This document shows positions 61,082 to 64,000 of a stretch of DNA of 64,000 nucleotides, one piece after another (position 1 is the stretch's first letter; every line of letters starts with the position of its first letter). The position numbers and the translations under genes were made by a program. The notes below the pieces were generated by a model. That model saw only the letters and a list, made by a program, of their open reading frames with translations, was not told the origin of the DNA and did not search any database. Source of the stretch: Cystobacter ferrugineus (GTDB taxonomy: Bacteria; Myxococcota; Myxococcia; Myxococcales; Myxococcaceae); contig NZ_MPIN01000004.1 of the NCBI RefSeq assembly GCF_001887355.1, forward strand, positions 891,989 through 955,988. The letters are read 5' to 3'.

Positions 61082-61855
61082 TCAGAGGACGGAGTCCACG
61101 GCGCGGCGCACGCGGGCCCAGTCGAAGTTGTCGGCGGGGTCCGTCTTGCGGCCCGGGGCCACGTCGCGGTGGCCGAGGATGTTCTCCTTGGGCACCCGGT
61201 ACGTGCGGGCCAGGTACGGCACGAGCCGCTCCAGGATGCGGTACTGCTCTTCCGTGAAGGGCGTCGTGCCGGAGCCGTCGTTGGTGAGCTCGATGCCAAT
61301 GGAGCGCAGGTTGACGCTGGGCTTCGTCTCCCCGTACAGCGAGGACACCCCGGCGTGCCAGGCGGCCCGCGAGTCCTGCACCAGCTGGTAGAGCGTCCCC
61401 CCGGGTGCCACGAGGTAGTGCGCGCTCACGCGATTGGGACCGCTGCCCATGCGCAGCGTGGCCAGGTCCACGTTGACGCGGTTGGAGCCGGTGTGGTGCA
61501 GGAGGATGACGTCGATGTCCGTGCCCCGGCGCGGCTCGTGGTTGGGGGACGGCCGGGACACCACCGTCGGCTTGTACACGGGCACCAGGGCCTTGAGGAG
61601 CGCCGCGCGGGTGCCGGGCCCATAGACGCCGTCCGGGGTGAGCCGCCAGTCGCGCTGGAAGGCCTGGAGCGCGGCCTTCGTCTTCGGCCCGAAGTCTCCA
61701 TCCGCCCGGGCGGTCAGGTACTTGAGCCGCACGAGCACCGTCTGGAGTCGTTGCACCTCGGGGCCCTGCGCGCCCTCACGGAGCTCTTCCTCGGGCAGCG
61801 ACGAGGAGGTCGGGGCGGCGGAGGAGGGGGCTGTGGCGGAAGCGGTGGTGGGCAT
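61082..61855 (-). CDS. Peptidoglycan-binding N-acetylmuramoyl-L-alanine amidase
   Basis: A 257-residue enzyme. A PG_binding_1 domain (about 27-90; EVQRLQTVLVRLKYL, DGDFGPKTKAALQAFQ) is followed by an amidase_2 domain (about 105-250): VILLHHTGS carries the first zinc His, SAHYLVAP and GIELTND follow, and ILGHRDVAPGRKTDP has the second His and Asp-Pro. No signal peptide is visible, so export would need another route or cell lysis. The ATG at 61855 is chosen because AGGTAGGA lies 12-19 bases upstream; a start at 61906 is less likely. Cleaves the bond between muramic acid and the stem peptide. Confidence 0.92.
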   Translation of the reverse strand: MPTTASATAPSSAAPTSSSLPEEELREGAQGPEVQRLQTVLVRLKYLTARADGDFGPKTKAALQAFQRDWRLTPDGVYGPGTRAALLKALVPVYKPTVVSRPSPNHEPRRGTDIDVILLHHTGSNRVNVDLATLRMGSGPNRVSAHYLVAPGGTLYQLVQDSRAAWHAGVSSLYGETKPSVNLRSIGIELTNDGSGTTPFTEEQYRILERLVPYLARTYRVPKENILGHRDVAPGRKTDPADNFDWARVRRAVDSVL

Positions 61856-61992
61856 GGCCTTGATCCTACCTGGAAGCCATTCGACGGGCTGCTGGCGGGT
61901 GGCCAACTGTCCAGTCGAGCGCCATGGGACACGCCCGCGAGGATCAACTCCTCCCCTTCATGGGGACTCCATTGGCCACGAGGCCATGGGGG

Positions 61993-62011
61993 CTCCCTCT
62001 GCTGGAGGGAG
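61993..62011. other. Hairpin upstream of GCS2-like gene
   Basis: CTCCCTC and its complement (7 bp) with a 5-base loop, 36 bases before the GTG start at 62047 and in the divergent gap from the amidase gene. It may be part of the promoter region or a leader hairpin. Confidence 0.35.
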
Positions 62012-62046
62012 GCTCCCTATCTTGAATGTGACGATAGGAGGCCTCC

Positions 62047-63531
62047 GTGGGTCAGGCCCTCGAAAAAGAGGAGTTCACTCCGGAAGAGAGGACGCGCTTC
62101 TCGGTGCGACTGGAGGAGTCGCTCGAGGCGCTGGAGCGAGTGCTTGCCCGTCCAGGTTTCGGCGTGGGGCCGCGCACATTGGGGGCCGAGCTGGAGGCGC
62201 ACTTCGTGGACCGTGGAGGCCGCGCCCTGAACGTCTGTGGGGAGGTGCTCGCGCGTGCCCGCCACCGTCAGTTGACGGTGGAGCTGGGCCGCTTCAACGT
62301 CGAGATCAACGCGGAGGTGGTGTCGCTGGCCGGGCGGCCTTTCCGCGAGTTCGGGGAGGATCTGACGCGCATGCTCACGCGGCTGCGACGTGCCGCGAGC
62401 GAGTTCGGCGGCCGTGTGGTGCTCGTGGGGATGCTGCCCACCCTGCGGCTGGAGGAGCTGGGGCCGAGCGTGCTCTCTCCCTTTCCCCGCTACCGGGTCC
62501 TCCAACACGGCCTGCGCAGCCACCGCGAGCGCCCCTTCTGGTTTCACATCGAGGGGGAGGAGACGCTCAGCTTCGAGATGGAGTACGTCAGCCCCGCGAG
62601 CGCTTGCACCTCGATGCAGTACCACCTGAAGGTGGATCCGGTGGACTTCGCGCGAGCGTACAACGCCGCCCAGCTCGCCATCGCCCCGGTGCTCGCGCTC
62701 TGCGGCAACTCGCCCCTCTTCCTCGGACGCCGGTTGTGGCACGAGACGCGCATCGCGCTCTATCGCCAGGCAACGGATGGACGATCGATCGAGGAGGAGT
62801 CGATGGAGCTTCCCTCGCGCGCGGGTTTCGGCCACGGCTGGGTGCGTCAGGGCGCGCACGAGCTCTTCGCCCAGGGGGTGGCGCTCCATTCCCCCTTGCT
62901 CCCGGTGGTGGGCCACGAATCACCCCTCGAGGTGGTGGAGCGCGGCGGGGTGCCGAGCCTGAGCGAGCTGCGGATTCATCAGGGCACCGTCTATCCCTGG
63001 AACCGCGCGGTGTACGACCCCTCGGGCGGTGGCCATGTGCGGGTGGAGATGCGTGCGCTCCCCTCGGGGCCGAGTGTGCCGGACCTGCTGGCCAATGGCG
63101 CCTTCCTGCTCGGACTGACCCTGTCCTTGATGGAGGAGGTGGAGGTGCTCGTGGCGCGAATGCCGTTCCGCTGCGCGCGCACGAACTTCTACCGCGCGGC
63201 GCGTGAGGGGCTGGACGCGCCCCTGTTCTGGCCGGGTCGTCCTGGCCAGCCCCTCGCGGTCCAGCCCGCCCGGGAACTCCTGCCCCACCTGCTGACGCGG
63301 GCGCGGCGGGGGCTGGTGGCGGCGGGAGTGGTCCCGGATGACGTGGACCCGCTCTTCGAGCTCCTCGAGGGCCGGTTGCGCACGGGCCGCACCGGAGCGC
63401 GCTGGCAGCTCGACACGCTCGCGCGGCTCGAGGTGGAGCGGTCCCGGTACGAGGCGATCACCGCGATGTTCGAGCGCTACCTGGCGCACTCCGAGGAAGG
63501 CACGCCGGTGCATACCTGGCCGGACGCGTGA
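62047..63531 (+). CDS. Glutamate-cysteine ligase family (GCS2-like) protein
   Basis: A 494-residue cytosolic protein starting at GTG with TAGGAGG seven bases upstream. LGAELEAHFVD near 45 and LGRFNVEINAE near 83 are the glutamate- and metal-binding strands of the glutamine-synthetase-like GCS2 fold, and STSMQYHLKV and RVEMRALPSGPS are further conserved strands. GCS2-type enzymes link glutamate to cysteine or other amines with ATP. Members in this branch that carry no GshB partner often make other gamma-glutamyl or peptide bonds, so the exact acceptor is uncertain. No glutathione synthetase lies nearby. Confidence 0.82.
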   Translation: MGQALEKEEFTPEERTRFSVRLEESLEALERVLARPGFGVGPRTLGAELEAHFVDRGGRALNVCGEVLARARHRQLTVELGRFNVEINAEVVSLAGRPFREFGEDLTRMLTRLRRAASEFGGRVVLVGMLPTLRLEELGPSVLSPFPRYRVLQHGLRSHRERPFWFHIEGEETLSFEMEYVSPASACTSMQYHLKVDPVDFARAYNAAQLAIAPVLALCGNSPLFLGRRLWHETRIALYRQATDGRSIEEESMELPSRAGFGHGWVRQGAHELFAQGVALHSPLLPVVGHESPLEVVERGGVPSLSELRIHQGTVYPWNRAVYDPSGGGHVRVEMRALPSGPSVPDLLANGAFLLGLTLSLMEEVEVLVARMPFRCARTNFYRAAREGLDAPLFWPGRPGQPLAVQPARELLPHLLTRARRGLVAAGVVPDDVDPLFELLEGRLRTGRTGARWQLDTLARLEVERSRYEAITAMFERYLAHSEEGTPVHTWPDA

Positions 63532-63647
63532 GGGCCCGGTTCAAGAGATAGGTGTCGGCCTTGCCTGCCCAGGTTTGGTAGATGGGGGCTGCGCAACGTC
63601 GAGTTACCAGGAGAACTTCGAGGGTGACACGGGAGACTGCCAAGGAA

Positions 63648-63731
63648 ATGAGATTGATTGCCCTGGTATCTGCTCTGTCGCTGGTCAGCTTGGGATGCGC
63701 CCACTCTCAAAGGCCAGATCCCCGAGTGTAA
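63648..63731 (+). pseudogene. Truncated lipoprotein gene start
   Basis: ATG with AAGGA upstream opens MRLIALVSALSLVSLGC, a complete lipoprotein signal with lipobox VSLGC, but the frame ends 10 residues later (TAA at 63729). The IS66-type gene begins its tail 13 bases further on in the opposite direction. The most likely reading is a lipoprotein gene cut off by a frameshift or by the insertion; a 27-residue peptide is also possible. Confidence 0.5.
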
Positions 63732-63743
63732 CCGTTCACCGGC

Positions 63744-64000
63744 TCAGACAGGAAGAGAAGCCTGAGTGCTGGTGGCGAATGGGAGGAGGGAAGGCAAAGG
63801 CAGCCCGCGGCGATGTGCGAAGAGGAGGTCAGTGAGGTACGCCAACACATTGCGTCGTTGCAGGCCGAGTGTGGTCACGGCCGTCAAAATCCGCTCCACG
63901 AAGCGGCTACCTTCGGGCGACTGCGTCCCGAAGCTCGTCTTCCTGTACATGACGCAAGGGCGGATGAGCCTCTCCGCGAAATTGTTGGTCGGCTCCAGGC
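63744..64000 (-). mobile_element. IS66-family transposase, C-terminal part, continues beyond window
   Basis: The minus-strand frame is open to the right edge and reads EPTNNFAERLIRP and SRFVERILTAVTTLGLQRRN, the conserved C-terminal end of IS66-type TnpC transposases. Only about 85 residues are inside the window. The tail after NVLAYLTDLL is longer and divergent (HRRGLPLPSLLPFA). The right end of the insertion sequence and its inverted repeat are not visible, so whether the element is intact is unknown. Confidence 0.85.

Noticed and set aside
63744..63840. A plus-strand coiled-coil-like frame continuing the small lipoprotein
   Set aside because: The minus strand matches the IS66 transposase end clearly, and the plus frame would need a frameshift.

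Overview
The window looks like chromosomal DNA of a myxobacterium, most likely a member of the Cystobacterineae (Archangium/Cystobacter/Melittangium-like). I infer this from the high G+C, strong G/C at third codon positions, frequent GTG/TTG starts, many lipoproteins, five histidine kinases with no response regulator next to them, a very large RHS protein, and a mix of secondary-metabolism-type oxidases and secreted hydrolases. No rRNA, tRNA or CRISPR array was seen. All family assignments come from reading motifs; no database search was possible.

Layout. 1-13.4 kb: the 3' end of a large protein gene overlaps a 3910-residue RHS polymorphic toxin. Its tip is a YwqJ-type deaminase, followed with an ATGA overlap by a YwqK-type MORN-like immunity protein. 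13.5-16.2 kb: an SDR oxidoreductase and a secreted TldD-type metalloprotease. 16.2-21.6 kb: a minus-strand block of modular, low-complexity proteins (calpain-like protease, Ala/Ser/Pro-rich protein, Pro-rich papain-like protein, protein with five helical repeats), interrupted by a small plus-strand YgiT-type zinc-finger gene. 21.6-34.5 kb: a broken phosphate-porin gene, a PIG-V-like mannosyltransferase, a Baeyer-Villiger-type monooxygenase, a copper amine oxidase lipoprotein, a P-type cation ATPase, an alpha/beta-hydrolase lipoprotein, a secreted protein of unknown function and an APH-fold kinase.

34.6-47.8 kb: a GAF histidine kinase, a Tat-exported vanadium haloperoxidase homologue, an apparent operon of an MBL-fold lipoprotein, mcrB and mcrC (type IV restriction), then PhyH dioxygenase, hybrid histidine kinase, GH43-like propeller protein and a Sir2 fragment. 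47.9-59.4 kb: an S9 peptidase with unusual codon use, an apparent operon of histidine kinase, PEGA-like protein and second histidine kinase, DUF5335 and DUF2277 genes sharing a strong bidirectional terminator, a patatin phospholipase, a membrane PAS kinase and a methyltransferase. 59.7-64 kb: a cytochrome P450, a peptidoglycan amidase, a GCS2-like ligase, a truncated lipoprotein start and the C-terminal part of an IS66-type transposase running off the edge.

Three groups are most worth following: the RHS deaminase/immunity pair, the minus-strand protease/helical-repeat block, and the McrBC operon that begins with a metallo-hydrolase lipoprotein. Single-residue oddities that may change function are a Ser-to-Gly change in the vanadate site of the haloperoxidase, a Glu in place of the receiver phospho-Asp in one kinase, an Arg in the likely His position of the papain-like protein, and an Asp in place of the catalytic Cys in the RHS transglutaminase-like domain.
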